This document shows positions 32,442-43,599 of a stretch of DNA of 49,097 nucleotides, piece by piece; the first letter of the stretch is position 1; each line of letters begins with the position of its first letter. The translations under genes were made by a program, and so were the position numbers. Source of the stretch: Chara braunii. Taxonomy: Eukaryota > Streptophyta > Charophyceae > Charales > Characeae. The stretch is from the NCBI GenBank assembly GCA_003427395.1, contig BFEA01000730.1, positions 1-49,097 on the forward strand, given 5' to 3'. The notes under the pieces were generated by a model. It was not told the origin of the DNA. It saw nothing but the letters and a program-made list of their open reading frames with translations, and did no database searches.

Positions 32442-34704
32442 GTGGTAAATTTGCTTCGCCATTTTGCGATGTGCCATGCACAACAACTATTTGGATTAGG
32501 TCAATTTCACAATGTTGGGTGGGGGGGTAACTGGAAGGCATTGGGATTACAGAGTGTGGGGGTACATGAGGGAGTCTTACACAAAGAAATTAAACTGTTT
32601 GTGCCTCCTAAACAGGTCAATCGCTTACAAGACATGGAAGATGGACGAAGAGGTTGGAGGAAAACTGCAGAACCCCCCCAAAAAATTATCCACCTACACT
32701 ATAAAAATGGACTCATGGAAAGAATAAAAGTCAAAAACCTATTCAAACACATACTCCGATAACACAACCCAATGGCAACAGAAAGACTACAAAATATGAC
32801 TTTCGGATGGACATACGATAACCACCTTGCCAAACAGTTATACAAACCAGCAGCTGTATTCAAAAAATTTGATCTTGCGCAATGGTATGACCTGCAGGAT
32901 CAGACCTGCTTCTGCCAACACAACAGATATGAACAATTTATCCATGGATGCGAAGATGACGTAATCCAACCACATGTTGTCACCCTTGACACTAACATAA
33001 TGAATAACACAGAATTAAAAAAACAGGTCAAAAAAGGCCTCAACCACATCCCCCTCAAACCATACAACCAGCACGAGATAAGGAAAGAATGCCAGAAGGC
33101 GCTTTACAAAACCGTCGAGTTAATTAATCAAGAAAGCATAGTCATCTCAGCTGAACAGCTGGCCATGGCACAACAACAACTTAAGCAAGTCGTTAAAAAT
33201 AATTGTGCAAACTTTCACCGTCCGCTCACATTTGACCCCGAACATCCCAGCATTAAAAACGAGATTGACTCTACATATCAGGGGCTGACAAAGCACCAAA
33301 TACCCCTACATTTACCTACATCAACCTCATAAGATATCTTGCACTACGTAAACTCACCGGGTCAGACTTCACACCCTGCGAATGCACAACAACCGAGCTT
33401 ATTGCAATACTGCAGTACCAAATTGAAACCAATTTCCCCCTCGCCCCCATTAAAAGCAAGGAACTGCCCTACTTAATGGCAACCTACAAAAAACATAAAA
33501 ATGCCTTTAGATGGCTAACTAACGCGGCTGATGTCATTTTCTCCCCTCTAGCTGACATCTGTGCCGCCATACTAAAAAAGCTAGCCCACATAGTCAAGAC
33601 TAACTGTGGAGAACTCACACGAAGAACAAAACAGGAGTTCGGTGTCCGTGTCCCGTACTGGTGGATAGTCGACTCTGTCTCAGACTATATATACAACCTA
33701 CCCACACATATATACAACCTCTACTCTGCAGACATTACAAGATAATACGAAACTATCCCGACAGAGGACTCAGAAGACGGTCTACCAGCAGCCGTCAACT
33801 TCTTCATCGAACTCGCCTTCAAGGAAGCAAAAAAGACATATGGAAGGAATACCGGTATTGCTTGCTATATCAGGGAAACCGACTCTGATCTAAAATTTGA
33901 TATAGCATGGACATCCATCAAGCAAGCCGACACAACAATACTTACCGCAACAGACATCCAAAAAATGAATAACTGGCTAATGAAAAATGCCTACACGGCT
34001 TTTGGCGGTGCCTCATGGAAACAGATACTGGGAATCCCAATGGGACTTGGTTGCTCCCCCATGTGGTGCAACATCTATTTTTTTCAATATGAAAACAAGT
34101 TTATGAAAAAATTACGATTGACCCCCAACCTACATCTACCCCCCTATTTCAAAACTGTTTCAGGTACTTTGACGACCTAAACTGCATTAACAATCCTAGG
34201 ATCAGAGAATTTATAAACACCGCAATTAAAAGCAAAAGAAGTAAGTACTATCTCTACCCCCTCAATATTGTGACGCTCAATGAACATACCACAGAAAGCA
34301 CCCAGCTTGGCAACGCCAAATGTAATTTCCTTAACACCACCATCACCGTCACAGACTACGCAACAGGTACGTACAAAACCACAAAATTTGATAAGAGAAA
34401 AGAACTTAACTTCCCCATCAACAAATTCATAAAATTTGATTCAAATAAACCTGTTTTACAATCTATCAAAATCTTCATCCCACAGACGATCACAATAATG
34501 ACAGTAACAACTTGCCCAATCCAGGCAGCAGAAGATCTAATAGACATAATACAAACGATGGCAGATAATGGATTCAACCCCAATAAATGCAAAGGCATAA
34601 TCCAAATGACACTCAGTAACACAACTCGATATCAGCCATTCATATGTAACCCCAACACAACCCTTGAGCACCTCCACAGATTATTCCAAACCATGTGTGT
34701 GTAG
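32442..34704 (+). pseudogene. Penelope-like (PLE) reverse transcriptase, broken
   Basis: RT motifs appear in order. There is an N-terminal CFC pair (32907-32915) with a PHVVTLDTNIMNNTELKK-like block. LPYLMATYKKHKNAFRW follows near 33462-33510. Motif A-like ADITR-stop-YETIP lies at 33726-33760, motif B LGIPMGLGCSPMWCNIYF near 34025-34080 and motif C YFDDL at 34165-34179. A thumb-like block with KFDKRKELNFPINKF follows. Breaks: TAA at 32760, frameshift near 33300, TAA at 33743, frameshift near 34150. Motif spacing and the DKR-x-x-x-NFPI block match the large invertebrate family with GIPMG-x-x-C-A-P, which I place with PLEs, perhaps the Chlamys/Naiad-type clade. No GIY-YIG endonuclease is visible at either end. 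Catalytic Asp residues of motif C are intact. Confidence 0.8.
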
Positions 34705-34723
34705 ACTGCAGAAAGACAAGTCT

Positions 34724-34800
34724 GGTACGGATGGGGACCCCCCGGAGTGGCAGGGTCGTCATCCGTACCTCTGCCCCCTCCGGGATCCCATCACGTGGGA
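34724..34800 (+). ncRNA. Pseudoknot-capable structured segment after RT stop
   Basis: Perfect stem A: GGTACGGATG (34724-34733) with CATCCGTACC (34760-34769). Stem B: CCCGGAG (34741-34747) with CTCCGGG (34778-34784). Stem C: GGCAG (34749-34753) with CTGCC (34771-34775). B and C start inside loop A and close outside it, so they cross A (pseudoknot). A hairpin TCCCA-TCACG-TGGGA follows at 34786-34800. It lies 20 bp after the RT stop and just before (CA)n. I do not recognise a known ribozyme: the strand order does not fit the HDV fold. It could be a 3' recognition structure for the RT. Confidence 0.5.
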
Positions 34801-34806
34801 ATGCGG

Positions 34807-34810
<4 letters not shown>

Positions 34811-34842
<32 letters not shown>

Positions 34843-37270
34843 CACACCTACAAAAAATACACAATACACACACTGGCACACATGCAAACAGGGAAAACAT
34901 ACACATACCTTTTTTTTTAAAAACGTGTACAAAAACACACACACCTCACGAAACTCGTTTCTCCACACTCACAAATACCCATACACACATACATATAAAA
35001 TGAACACAACCACTATAATAATAAAACAAATACGAACAAAATACCACACACCAGATCAGCCAACCATACCCAACTAACCCACCGCTTTGGAACAAAAAAG
35101 AACCCGTGCCACATATAACCCGAACCATAAAACCAAAAAAAAAAAAAACACAAGACTAATACAGCAAGCCAACCAATCACAAAATACACCTCCCCCGTTA
35201 AACCATCAGAGTGAGTAAAAAATAGGGGCTTGTCAAAAATACAAAACCATACGTATACGTTAAAAAAAACAAAAAAATAATAATAAAACAAAAGAACGAA
35301 TGGACAAACAAACCGAGCAATACGGAGCCTAGCAGACACTGACATCAACAATAGTCCAAAATCCAAATAAACCTCAACGAAGAAGACCTCACCATAAACA
35401 ACAAAAAGAAAGCACAATCATTTTTTCATTAAAAAAAAAAAAAAAACCTTCCTGCCCCAACTCATGAACAACCTACAAAGTTGAGAACTACATCCGGAGA
35501 GACTCTCCTTAGGCTCCCGACCACCCCGAAAAAACCAACCCCCCAAAAAAACCACCTCCCACACAAGCTAAACGTAGCCTGTGTTAACCCCAAAAAAGGC
35601 CACTACGAATACAAAGACAAAAAAAGGAAGAACCCCCCACAAAACAAATGCACGAAATGATAGTCAGCCCAGTCGATACGGCGCATACTACCCGCTGACA
35701 TCAACAAAAGTCCAAAAGTAACTCACACCCCAAAAAAAATCGCCATAGCCAAACCCACAAAAAAAAAAAAACCAAAAAAAAAGCCCACCACGAATACAAA
35801 GACAAAAAGAATAAAGAACCCCCCACAAAACAAATACACGAAACGACAGTCAGCCCAGTCGATACGGCGTGTACTAACTGCTGACATCAACAAAAGTCCA
35901 AAAGTAAGTCAGATGCCAANAAAAAAGACCCCGCCATAGCCAAACCCACAAAAAACAAACAAAAACGCGGGCACCACGACCAACCATGAAAAAGAACTTC
36001 CCGCCCTAACACATGAGCAGGCCTGCACACTGCAATACCCATAGCCTCCTATGTCCCACCACATACCGCCCACACCAATATGACACCCACAGCTCCTCCC
36101 TGGCAGTCAAAATCACATCTTTTGCAAAAAATAGCCCCCCCCAAAAAATGCCACAAACCCCGATACGGGACCTGCACTATCCCCGATGACGATCATCGCA
36201 CCTAGGCAACCCAAACTGCCTACATATACACAGGAAAACTCGGAACTCCTCCTCACTTGAACGAGACTCTGACTCTCGACAAGCTCACTCAGGCACCTGC
36301 ACTAGCAGGAACTCCGTCACTTCCAACAACGTTAACAGTACCATCGTGGTCGCTTAAACACCTGCACAGGCCTCCTCCCACCTCTACACCTTTCTGATCT
36401 TGAGCAAGGCAGATCCTGGACACACCATGTGAACAGGATATAGCCCACACTTGACACCATACCTCGAACGCATTGCTCTACTACATTTGCGTTGCAGCGA
36501 CGCTACAGATCTCTTGAAGAATGGCGGCTATGGCTCCGACAATGGACGATCAGATCACCGACACAGAGATCAATGCGCACGCCGTAATTATCTCTCATAC
36601 CTCAAATCCCCGAATCACCACCAATCCCTGCCCCCGCATATCCATATCCCCGCCACATTTATATCAGCCCCCCTTCCCTTCGCAAGCTCTCCCTCCCCGC
36701 TGACAACCTCGCCCCCTTCTACCTCCTGCCCACCCCCTCTATTAGCCAAAAAATGCTGATACATGTGTCGCCCCCTCTCCACTGGTAATCGGACCAGTTG
36801 ATGTGGAAGGCCACACATGTCTGCAGCAAACCTTCGTCTTATACCCTCTGATGAGTCGTTTGGCGCAAATGGCGAAAAGCGCTTTAGGGATGCGCCACCC
36901 TCGTTCTCCGATTAGGAAATTGGTCCTATCGGACAAGGTTCTCTTCTTCATGCTCTCTATCTATTCTCGCTGCTCTTATGCCCCCAGTGCGTCAAAAAAT
37001 CCCCCTTCTTTGTTCTCATCCTCTCCCCCCTTAAAACGCTACTCGTCTCGTTGGTGGTTCTCCTTGCTATGGGTGCAGTCAGTCCTGTTGAAAGTACGAA
37101 GAATATACGAGGAGATGAGCTAATTCCTGGTTGGCACTAGGTGTTGTTAAAGAGACCCATGCGACGGTTTGATCTAATACTGTTTGTATCCTAGAGTCTC
37201 CGCATGTTGTGTTGTTCCTGGTTATGCCAGGTTGTCTGATTGCTTTGCAATTTACCTTAACACACACACG

Positions 37271-37300
<30 letters not shown>
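34811..37300 (+). mobile_element. Right ~2.5-kb direct repeat (PLE pLTR-like), with hammerhead
   Basis: Same-orientation partner of 14628-17125, starting in (CA)n about 107 bp after the RT stop and ending in a second (CA)n at 37259-37300. It shares the 186-190-bp internal tandem, the 102-residue open frame (36451-36759) and the hammerhead. Differences are scattered substitutions and small indels; an ambiguous base lies at 35920. Bases beyond the closing (CA)n are unrelated to those after the left copy. Confidence 0.78.
36844..36889 (+). ncRNA. Minimal type I hammerhead ribozyme (right pLTR)
   Basis: Core identical to the left copy. CCCT 36844-36847; CTGATGA 36848-36854; stem II 36855-36873; GAAA 36874-36877; stem III A-GCGC-TT to 36884; predicted cleavage after U 36885; AGGG 36886-36889. 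The differences from the left copy lie just outside the core, at 36843 (A for C) and 36892 (C for T), so the fold is untouched while the surroundings have drifted. Confidence 0.8.
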
Positions 37301-37302
<2 letters not shown>

Positions 37303-38612
37303 CATTTACTCTTGGGGTTGTGCATAGTGAACATGACAAAACATAAACACAGCATAATCACCACGTTACCCTTCCCCAACCACATGATCAGACAAACTAT
37401 GGGCTGTGCACCGGTGCCCTCACGGTAAGTCGATACATTTGGGGGCTCGCAGCCATGATGAGTTGTTTCTGTTTTTCAGGAGTGCAATAAGACTCGCTTT
37501 CTTTCACACTTCACATGCATGTAAATAGGTCGCACAGCAAACCGGCGACAAGCGCCCACTCAAAGCTCAGAGATAAGGTAACCCAGAACACAGTTCAGAT
37601 ACAAGCTCGCTTCAGATGGCTATGGCGCATCAGCGCCTGTACAACTCTCTGTTCGTCATTGCGCCCTACTCTGCTGTTCACACACACTCAGCTTAGGACC
37701 ACCCTGGATATCCCACACGCGACACACTGTACACACACGCACACATACCCTACACCCTTCTTCCAGCTATGGCAGCTATGGCCGCTACTACGTCTACCGC
37801 TATGGCTAAGCTCTCCTTCTCGCCCACTTCGTCTTCGGGCATACTGCAGACCACCTCGCACAAGTCGATGTAGCAGCGCTTCCGCATGGCTTACGCAGGA
37901 ATGAATGAATGGTTGGGCGCTGCCTCTTGATTTATACTTTCGTAACTCGTTGATCTGCCCCTTTTCCATGGTCGTGGTGCACACAGTCCCATACAGTACT
38001 TGCTTGACTGGACTAGGACTGGCTAGGACTGGGTACCGCTGACTCAGCATAGGTGGATTCCACCACTTGCCCACTTGCCTCTGGACTACTATAAACAACG
38101 TGTGAAGGGCCACTTCCAGACCTTCCGAAAGTCTGTGGACTTGGCCCTTCGACACTGTAGCAGCTACAACCTTGACCCTTCAGGACTGTAGCAGCTACGA
38201 CCTTCACCTTTCAGAAGTCCAACAACTACGACTTCTAGAACTTCCTAAGACCTCTATCTGACAGGTCTACAGATCGAACCCCTACCACCTTCGGACCCTA
38301 CGACAGTCTACCAACTGTTACAATACACAGGTCACGGGTTCAACTCTCAGGGTCGACGCAGGTAATGTACACAGGTAAGGTACAGTCTAGGGATCGAGCC
38401 CTAGGATCTGCATTCGCTACTGCTAGCAGGTGAATACCGTTTCAGGAGCGACGATGGACCCAATTTCTGGCAGCCGTTGCCCCCCACTCATAGAACGAGG
38501 CCATCTACCAGGGTCGAGCTTCAATCCAGGTGATCCTCTCCTATCGTCCCTGGATGGATAGATAGGAAGAAGACAATAATCACCTATGGCACATACTCAA
38601 GAAAGCAATAAA
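37301..38612. other. Unassigned DNA between right pLTR and Gypsy B
   Basis: No coding region recognised. GCTATGGC words cluster at 37617-37795. Near 38150-38220 two short units repeat (CTGTAGCAGCTACAACCTTGACC and CTGTAGCAGCTACGACCTTCACC). 38330-38400 holds GGGTTCAACTCTC- and GGGATCGAGCCC-like words that resemble tRNA B-boxes, but no tRNA fold is seen. It may be a remnant of another LTR. Confidence 0.4.
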
Positions 38613-39839
38613 TGTTATGATCCTGGCGAATTTTGAGATACACATCCATCAGAAAGTACAATGTCGTCCAATTGCAGAAAGAAATGAATGAACTTGAGAG
38701 GAGAGAGAGGATTAGAAGAAGAAGAAGAGGTAAGAAAGAAGAAGAAGAAGATGTACACCAGCAAAGACAATGACAAGGCTCTTCTTCTTCGCCCAACAAT
38801 CTCCTCCTCCTTATCTCCCCCTTCTCTTATTCATACACGAAATAATAATACAATGTTGAATGGCTGATCCAGAATCAATGTCCGAGTCCCTCTTCTACTG
38901 CAGGTATCACTTGAGATCCACCATAGCCATGGCCGCCTCCCCACTCTCACTCTCATAGGCCGAGGCTATGGCGGACTACTAGGCCTTGCCCAGATGCCCA
39001 AAGGACAACCCAAAGTAGCTATGGCTGCTCTAGCTCAGGCTGCCATGCCCAACCCTGCCTTGAAGCTTCTTGGTGTGGCTCTCCCCCGTTGGGGACTCCC
39101 TGCTGCAGTGCCCACCAAGGTGATGAAGATGGCTACCACCATAGCCAGGTAAGTACCCTTGGCGCTCCTCCCCCTTCCTTCCGTCTTCCTCCCTCGTGTC
39201 CTTCTCCTTCCTCCCCAGCAGCGCTGCTCCAGCATAGTACTGCTCCAGCCAGCGCTCCACCAGTGTGTCGCCAAACTTGCACACTGAAAAAGAGGCCGGA
39301 CTCTCCGCCCGGCCCGAAGATATAGCGGCCTGCTTTGCCTCTTGGGCGGTGACTTCCAGGCCGCTTGGCCTCCCAAGCAACCGGTACCTCCTCCTTTTTG
39401 GAGGGAAACATCATTGCAGACTCTAATATTGCCCGTATAGGCCCTAGACTCAGACTGGTATCCGCCTAGACCTAGCCTACACTACTGGGCCTCTGAAAAT
39501 GCCACTTTTGTCTTCTTCTGCTCAGCCTCTAGTACCTGCACATCTACCCCTTCCAGGTGCGGTACCAGCCTACCCGCTACTTGAGTGCTTTTCCCCGCTG
39601 CGACGCCTCAATGTCACGGCGACAGGTAAGTACCGGCCCTGAGGGCCCAACGAACGAGCAAGTGCCCTGACGGGCCACACACATACTCATGCCAACCAGC
39701 ACTCAGACAGACATGCAGTCCAACAAGCATGCACACACAGACTCAGTAGCAAGCGGGAAACTCAGCAAGGCAATCAGTCTATGAGCAAAACTCAGAAATC
39801 AGTTGTGTGTTTCAGTCCATATTTGGACAGGTCATCACA
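38613..39839 (-). mobile_element. 3' LTR of Gypsy B
   Basis: 1227 bp, minus-strand TGTGATGACC...GGATCATAACA, with perfect TGT/ACA ends. It contains a GAA-rich block at about 38717-38752, GGCTATGGCGGACTACT near 38963 and antisense AGGTAAGTA at 39147 and 39624. Flanking bases on the low side are ATAAA (38608-38612). Confidence 0.92.
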
Positions 39840-39852
39840 CTACTCCCCCCTC
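39840..39852 (-). promoter_or_regulatory. Polypurine tract of Gypsy B
   Basis: Minus strand GAGGGGGGAGTAG directly before the TGTGATG start of the 3' LTR. Confidence 0.85.
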
Positions 39853-39880
39853 AAGAGCGAGGTCCCTTCGAGCGAGTAAC

Positions 39881-40312
39881 TCATTCTGAGTCCCTGACAA
39901 ACGCATCGTAGGCAAGCAAGGCAAAGAGATTCCTAGAGAACTTTGTCGCAGTGAGCCTTGCAGAGATCTTAGGTGTAGCGTTAGTGGCGATTTGTCGCTC
40001 GTAGGTTTTAATAACGCGCGGTGCGCTGCGTAGGAGTTCTTGCTTGGAAATCCAATACAGATCATCTAACGGATGATACATAAAGTGAACCTGGTACTGT
40101 CTGTTGCGTCCCTTCCCTACGTGCTGTTTAATTCGGTCTATCTCATGCCCGCCTTTGATCGCACGAGGGATTATATCTTCGCGATAATCGGATGTCTTAG
40201 CATCACGGTGGAGGTACAGTTTGGACGCGTGGAACACGAGGTATGTGCGCAGATGGGCTGGCACATCAACGACGTATGAAGGGCCAAAGTGATCTTCACC
40301 AATCACATCCAA
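39881..40312 (-). pseudogene. Gypsy B pol C-terminus, chromodomain-like
   Basis: 143 residues. RTYLVFHASKL is the integrase-tail motif. HEIDRIKQHVGKGRNRQYQV and YHPLDDLYWISKQELL follow, matching the IDRIL-x-GxxYLVKW-x-TWE layout of chromovirus chromodomains, though cage aromatics are changed. The tail extends about 40 residues beyond. A stop near 40352 separates it from the integrase. Confidence 0.8.
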
Positions 40313-40351
40313 AACTTCCCAGGGCCTATAGTAGAGCGGGAGAAGTTTGCG

Positions 40352-41133
40352 TCAGACTCCCTCTTCTTTTGAGAATTCAGACATCTTGACCCGGACATAG
40401 CTTCCTACCTGAATATCCGATGGTCGGCGCTTCTTGTTCGCATGATGGATCATGGCGTGTTGTCGCTTGGTCATAGCCGCAATGGAAACTTTGATCAAGC
40501 GATCATACTTGGCCCTGAAGCCAGGTCTGCCGGGTGTTAAACCAACTGGCTGCTCAGGGAATAGGTAAGAGAGCGGATTCCGGATCTGCCAACCGTAATG
40601 CAGTCTGTTGGGTGTCATGCCGATGGCAGAGTGGACGAAGTTGTTGTATAACCCCTTAACGGAATACAGCTCTCCATCCCAAGTTTCCTGATCCTGAATA
40701 ATCAAAGCGCGAAAAAGTTGAAACACAGTCTAGTTGATCTCCTCAGCCAACCCTTGGCTTTGGGGTGTCGGCCAGATGTCATACACAGCTTGATCCCCAG
40801 TTGAGACGTGAAGTCCTTCCATTCAGTACTAATGAAGCGCGGATCCCGATCGCTCACAAGAGCCTTCGGGGTTCCGAACTGCAGAATGTACTTCTATTGG
40901 AACTCACAAATCACTAGTTCTGTTGGGGCGTGAGGCGGCAAAGGGATCAGGTTGAGGAACTTAGAGAATCTGTCAACAATCACCACGACCTGTGAGTAGC
41001 CGTTCTTACTTACCTTTTCCATGTCGATGAAGTCGATGGAGACAGACTCCCCAGGACCATCGGGAATGGGTAGGGTGTGAGTAGCCCCATTGGCTTTTGT
41101 CTGCATGGTTTGATTCGTTGACAGACTTGACAT
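40352..41133 (-). pseudogene. Gypsy B integrase core and C-terminal region
   Basis: First catalytic Asp in SVSIDFIDM, second in LVSDRDPRFIS (about 40850), and the HPKAKG...AEEI region with Glu after a frameshift near 40750. A stop follows CEFQ at 40894, and another (TAG) lies near 40732. Post-core motifs HSAIGMTPNRLHYGW and IQVGSYVRVK are readable at 40640-40400. Non-functional. Confidence 0.82.
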
Positions 41134-42281
41134 TCAGCCACAAACTTTTCAGCAGTCCCTTTCATGTCAGGCCAATCAAACTGTCTCAACAAATTTGCGT
41201 ACGTTTTTGCCATGCCGAAGTGTCCGCTCCGGCCATGAGCCAAATCTAGAAAGTGCGTGCAGAGAGGCTCATGGTTGGGCACACACAAACGGTCGTGGTT
41301 CCCGTAGCGACGAAAAATCAGTTCTCCGTACTCGTGAAAATGAGGCTGACTGCTAGGGTCAGCCCGTAGCCGCTCAAGGATGGAACTAAGCTCCGGATCC
41401 TTGGCGGTGTGCTCTAAGAGCTCCTCCTTCAGTTTCTTCCGGAGGTCGTAGGATTTGACAAGGCAAGTCATGTACTCGGGGTGGCGAGACAAAGCGTCAG
41501 CTACTCGGTTATAACAGCCCTTTTTGTGTCTTAACTCAAAATAAAAAATGTCAATTTCATGGAACCAGCGAAGCAAGGTAGGGGATAGGGTAGTTTGCTG
41601 TTTGATCCACTTCAGAGTCTCATGACTTGAGAAGACTTTGAAGTGGTGTCCCAAAAAATAGTGTTTCCAGTGGTCCAACGCCATATACAAAGCATAGAGC
41701 TCGCACATGTAGGTGGAAGTGGCTACCTTTACGCTGGGCATGCGTTTGCTGTAGTATTCGAGTGGGCGCAAGCCATCGCCGTCGTCTTGCTGCAGCACTG
41801 CACCGATTCCGTACTGACTTGCATCCGTAGTGACTACGAACGTCAGATTGGGATCTGCAATGCAGAGTACTAGGTGACTTACCAAGGCTTCCTTTAAAGC
41901 TTGGAAAGCATTCGTGCACGCGGCGTCCCAAGAATAGGGAACATTTTTACTGGTCAACCGCGACAATGGATGGGCAACAATAGAGAAGCGGGGCACAAAC
42001 TTCCGATAGAATGACGCGAGGCCAAGAAAAGAACGCAGTTCGCGAGTGTTCACGGGCTGAGGCCAATTGCGTATGACGTCAACCTTGGTTGCCTCAGGCT
42101 CCAGGCTTGCAGCAGACAACCGATGCCCAAGATAGATGACGTTATCCTTCCCAAACTCAGATTTCTCTAAGTTGAGATGGAGTTGCGTTTTCTTGAGGAT
42201 GGTTAGTACTTCCTCAAGGTGCATGAGGTGTTCCTCCATGGACTTGCTGAAGATTAGTATGCCATCGAGGTAGACCACCAC
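41010..42281 (-). pseudogene. Gypsy B RT C-terminus, RNase H, integrase finger
   Basis: 423 residues uninterrupted. It begins in motif C, VVYLDGILIFS: the second Asp of YxDD is Gly. The RT connection follows (RELRSFLGLASFYRKFV). RNase H has VTTDASQYGIGAV, YMCELYAL and VADALSRH, but SSHETLKW has Ser where the catalytic Asp is usual. The integrase HHCC finger (HGRSGHFG and CQVCQR) follows, then a shift near 41060. Two active-site losses in different domains fit long decay. Confidence 0.92.
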
Positions 42282-42293
42282 GAACCGGCCAAT

Positions 42294-43361
42294 CTATTCG
42301 CGGAGGACCTTGTCCATGAGGCTTTGGAAGGTGGCCGGTGCATTCTTGAGACCGAAAGGCATTACGGTAAACTCGTAAAGCCTATCACGCGTTTTGAATG
42401 CAGTCTTCTGCTGATCCGCAGGATCGACTTCAATCTGGTGGTAGCCAGACCTGAGATCGATCTTGGAGAAGACCTTGCACCCACCCACGACATCAAGCAA
42501 GTCATCTATACAAGGCAATGGATAGGCATTCTTTCTTGTGATGCAGTTTAGACCGCGATAGTCAATACACATACAGAGTTTGCCTCCTTTCTTTGGAAAA
42601 AACAACACAGGAGCACCAAATTCAGATTCGCTAGGCTTGATCCACCCCTTGTCAATCATCTCATCAATTTGTCGCCGGAGTTCCTCCAACTCGTCGGGTC
42701 CCATTTGGTATACGCAGCCCTTTGGAGGAACAACACCCTCAACCAACTCGATGGTGTGTCGGACCGATCGTGTGGGGACTCCACGTGGCTCGACCAGAAC
42801 TTCCGGAAACCGATCGAGGAGGTTTTGGATGTCTGGTGGGGCCGGTGGGGGTGGGGGATCAGCAAAGGGGTCGCCTAGATCCGGTCGCAGGTCGCGGATA
42901 GAGACGACCGAATCTGAAGTAGGATCATCTGGACCATTTGAGGGTAGAGAAATAAAGGTGCTAGAAGTAGGATCACTAATCGAAGTAGTAGTGGTACTAA
43001 CCGCAAAAGTAAATGGCACATGGGTAGGACGAACAAAGGCAACATACAATTGTTCTTCCTCCTTGTGCTTGCGCCATTTCTTGCAGAACTTCATAACATT
43101 CAAAAAAGTCACTGCGGAATCGTGATTCTCATCCAAGAGGACAGGAAGCTCGTTCCCTCGAGCATCTTTGACCATGAAGAGTGACTCCTTCCCCTTGGTC
43201 CATTCTCGTTGGGACTGCAGCCAGCCCAAGCCAAGGACAGTGTCGAAGGGCCACTTGTCAAGGACATAGAAGTTCAATGCATGTGTGATAGTTTTGTCCT
43301 TGTCAAAGGCAGTGCGCACACCTTTGAATGCATGCATAGAAGAGAACCTCTTTGTTGCCAA
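42294..43361 (-). pseudogene. Gypsy B protease C-terminus and RT N-terminal half
   Basis: 355 residues. The start holds the retropepsin flap/C-terminal motif [11 protein letters not shown] Ser/Thr/Pro-rich linker follows, then [45 protein letters not shown] (motif A Asp present) and [11 protein letters not shown] (motif B). It ends at TAG 42294-42296, directly followed in frame by IGRFVVVYL, so it is an in-frame premature stop within RT. Confidence 0.92.
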
Positions 43362-43599
43362 CTTGGGTTCGACAAGGGTTATGCAAGGCCACTTGCTTCA
43401 TCCCCAAGCCCACTTTGCGTATCCCGTGAGGTGACATAAAGTTAGCCGTAGCACCACAGTCAACCAAAACATGGAGATAGCAGTGGTTTATGAGAAGTTT
43501 GAAGAAGATCAACTTCATTGTCCCCTGGGCATGCGGCTGTTTCATCTCAGCCCAATGCTTCAAGTATAGTGAAAATTGACCGTCCCAGACTCCTCCCAA
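43303..43599 (-). pseudogene. Gypsy B protease active-site region
   Basis: About 98 residues carrying LVDCGATANFMS, a retropepsin active site in which the usual D-S-G reads D-C-G. It overlaps the next frame (43361 onward) by a frameshift; the product is split. Confidence 0.8.

Noticed and set aside
34724-34800. HDV-like ribozyme
   Set aside because: The stems cross, but the strand order (A, B, C, A', C', B') differs from the HDV nested double pseudoknot, and no matching catalytic C context is evident.
37425-37479. 55-bp intron-like segment (GGTAAGT ... TTTTTCAGG)
   Set aside because: Splice-like ends are present, but no coding frame continues across it and the length is very short; chance in non-coding DNA is likely.
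38330-38410. tRNA gene suggested by B-box-like words
   Set aside because: GGGTTCAACTCTC and GGGATCGAGCCC resemble B-boxes, but no cloverleaf, A-box or acceptor stem can be drawn.
42580-43125. 181-residue plus-strand open frame
   Set aside because: Shadow of the Gypsy B protease/RT frame on the opposite strand, which has clear RT motifs.
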